Source: JAZDLC01 sp043802345
Lineage (GTDB): Bacteria; Planctomycetota; B15-G4; JADJEK01
Length of the DNA: 12,741 bases
Direction of reading: 5' to 3'
NCBI GenBank assembly: GCA_043802345.1
Contig: JAZDLC010000222.1
Location: 1 to 12,741, forward strand
This document shows positions 12,663 to 12,741 of this stretch, piece after piece (within the stretch, counting starts at the first letter, position 1; each line of letters starts with the position of its first letter). Both the position numbers and the translations under genes were made by a program. Under the pieces are notes generated by a model. That model was given only the letters and a program-made list of their open reading frames with translations, made no database searches and was not told the DNA's origin.

Positions 12663-12741
12663 AGACTCGGGCGAGAGATCGTCCTCGAGCGGGTCGAAGC
12701 CGAAGAGCCCCGCCACGAAGTCGAGCGCCTGGTCCGGCCGG
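12648..12741 (-). CDS. C-terminal end of an unidentified protein (partial)
   Basis: The frame on the minus strand reads RPDQALDFVAGLFGFDPL, then an acidic tail EDDLSPESSLEE and TAG at 12648-12650; the rest lies beyond the window. The other two minus frames look like GC-rich noise, while this one is compositionally protein-like with an amphipathic helix and acidic tail. Too short to assign a family. It overlaps the TMTC-like stop by 15 nt. Confidence 0.45.
   Translation of the reverse strand, partial: RPDQALDFVAGLFGFDPLEDDLSPESSLEE
12656..12669. terminator. Small stem-loop at the convergent junction
   Basis: CGAGT (12656-12660) and ACTCG (12665-12669) pair around GAAG. The TMTC stop TGA (12660-12662) lies in its arm and loop. 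A 5-bp stem without a T-run is weak evidence. Confidence 0.2.

Noticed and set aside
1..12741. CRISPR array, tRNA, rRNA, transposase or defence island
   Set aside because: No regularly spaced repeats, no tRNA-like cloverleaf, no transposase or nuclease motifs and no terminal inverted repeats were seen.

Overview
The window is a gene-dense, high-GC bacterial chromosome segment with twelve genes and a thirteenth partial one. Start codons are mixed (ATG, GTG, TTG) and several genes have clear GGAGG-type ribosome binding sites. There is no RNA gene, insertion sequence, CRISPR array or phage gene that I can support. The lineage is not certain. The secreted protein at 1658-2887 ends in a domain (the DAGAANAGR, LPLN, LDAAG and SNPV pattern) that I associate with Planctomycetota and neighbouring uncultured phyla. 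The small 'MARRPNYGFEKRQ' protein and the DUF2911-like and DUF5658-like proteins fit a Planctomycetota, Acidobacteriota or Myxococcota-like background. This assignment is an inference from memory of families.

Layout. (1) 1-1648, plus: the 3' part of a hybrid sensor histidine kinase (PAS, HisKA, HATPase, receiver), with what looks like the collapsed remains of an extra receiver domain. (2) 1658-2887, minus, convergent with the kinase: a secreted two-module protein. It is driven by a promoter-like element whose -10 box sits in the centre of a 23-bp palindrome. (3) 3212-3406, minus: a small lysine/glutamate-rich protein. (4) 7198 down to 3703, minus: four co-directional genes encoding an MFS transporter, a membrane-anchored substrate-binding-protein-like protein, an AhpD-like CxxC protein and an exported DUF2911-like protein. 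Gaps are 30 to 63 nt and a 14-bp perfect stem-loop follows the last gene. (5) 7264-10481, plus, divergent from the MFS gene: a FAD-dependent oxidoreductase of the UDP-galactopyranose mutase / protoporphyrinogen oxidase type, a family 2 glycosyltransferase coupled to it by a TTGA overlap, and a LicC-like sugar or choline nucleotidyltransferase. (6) 10466-10864, minus: a DUF5658-like three-helix membrane protein. (7) 11040-12662, plus: a TMTC-like multi-membrane GT-C glycosyltransferase with C-terminal TPRs. (8) 12648-12741, minus: the C-terminal end of an unidentified acidic protein.

How the parts may work together. The 7.2-12.7 kb half looks like a surface-glycan or glycoconjugate module: sugar or cofactor redox enzyme, glycosyl transfer from an activated sugar, a nucleotide-activated head group, and a polytopic transferase acting across the membrane. 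The minus-strand block 3.7-7.2 kb looks like a transport and envelope operon of unknown substrate. Nothing in the window is a recognisable defence or mobile system. The observations most worth checking are the orphan membrane-tethered binding protein with an MFS partner, the palindrome-embedded promoter, the two-module secreted protein, and stop codons of convergent genes lying inside stem-loops or overlapping each other.
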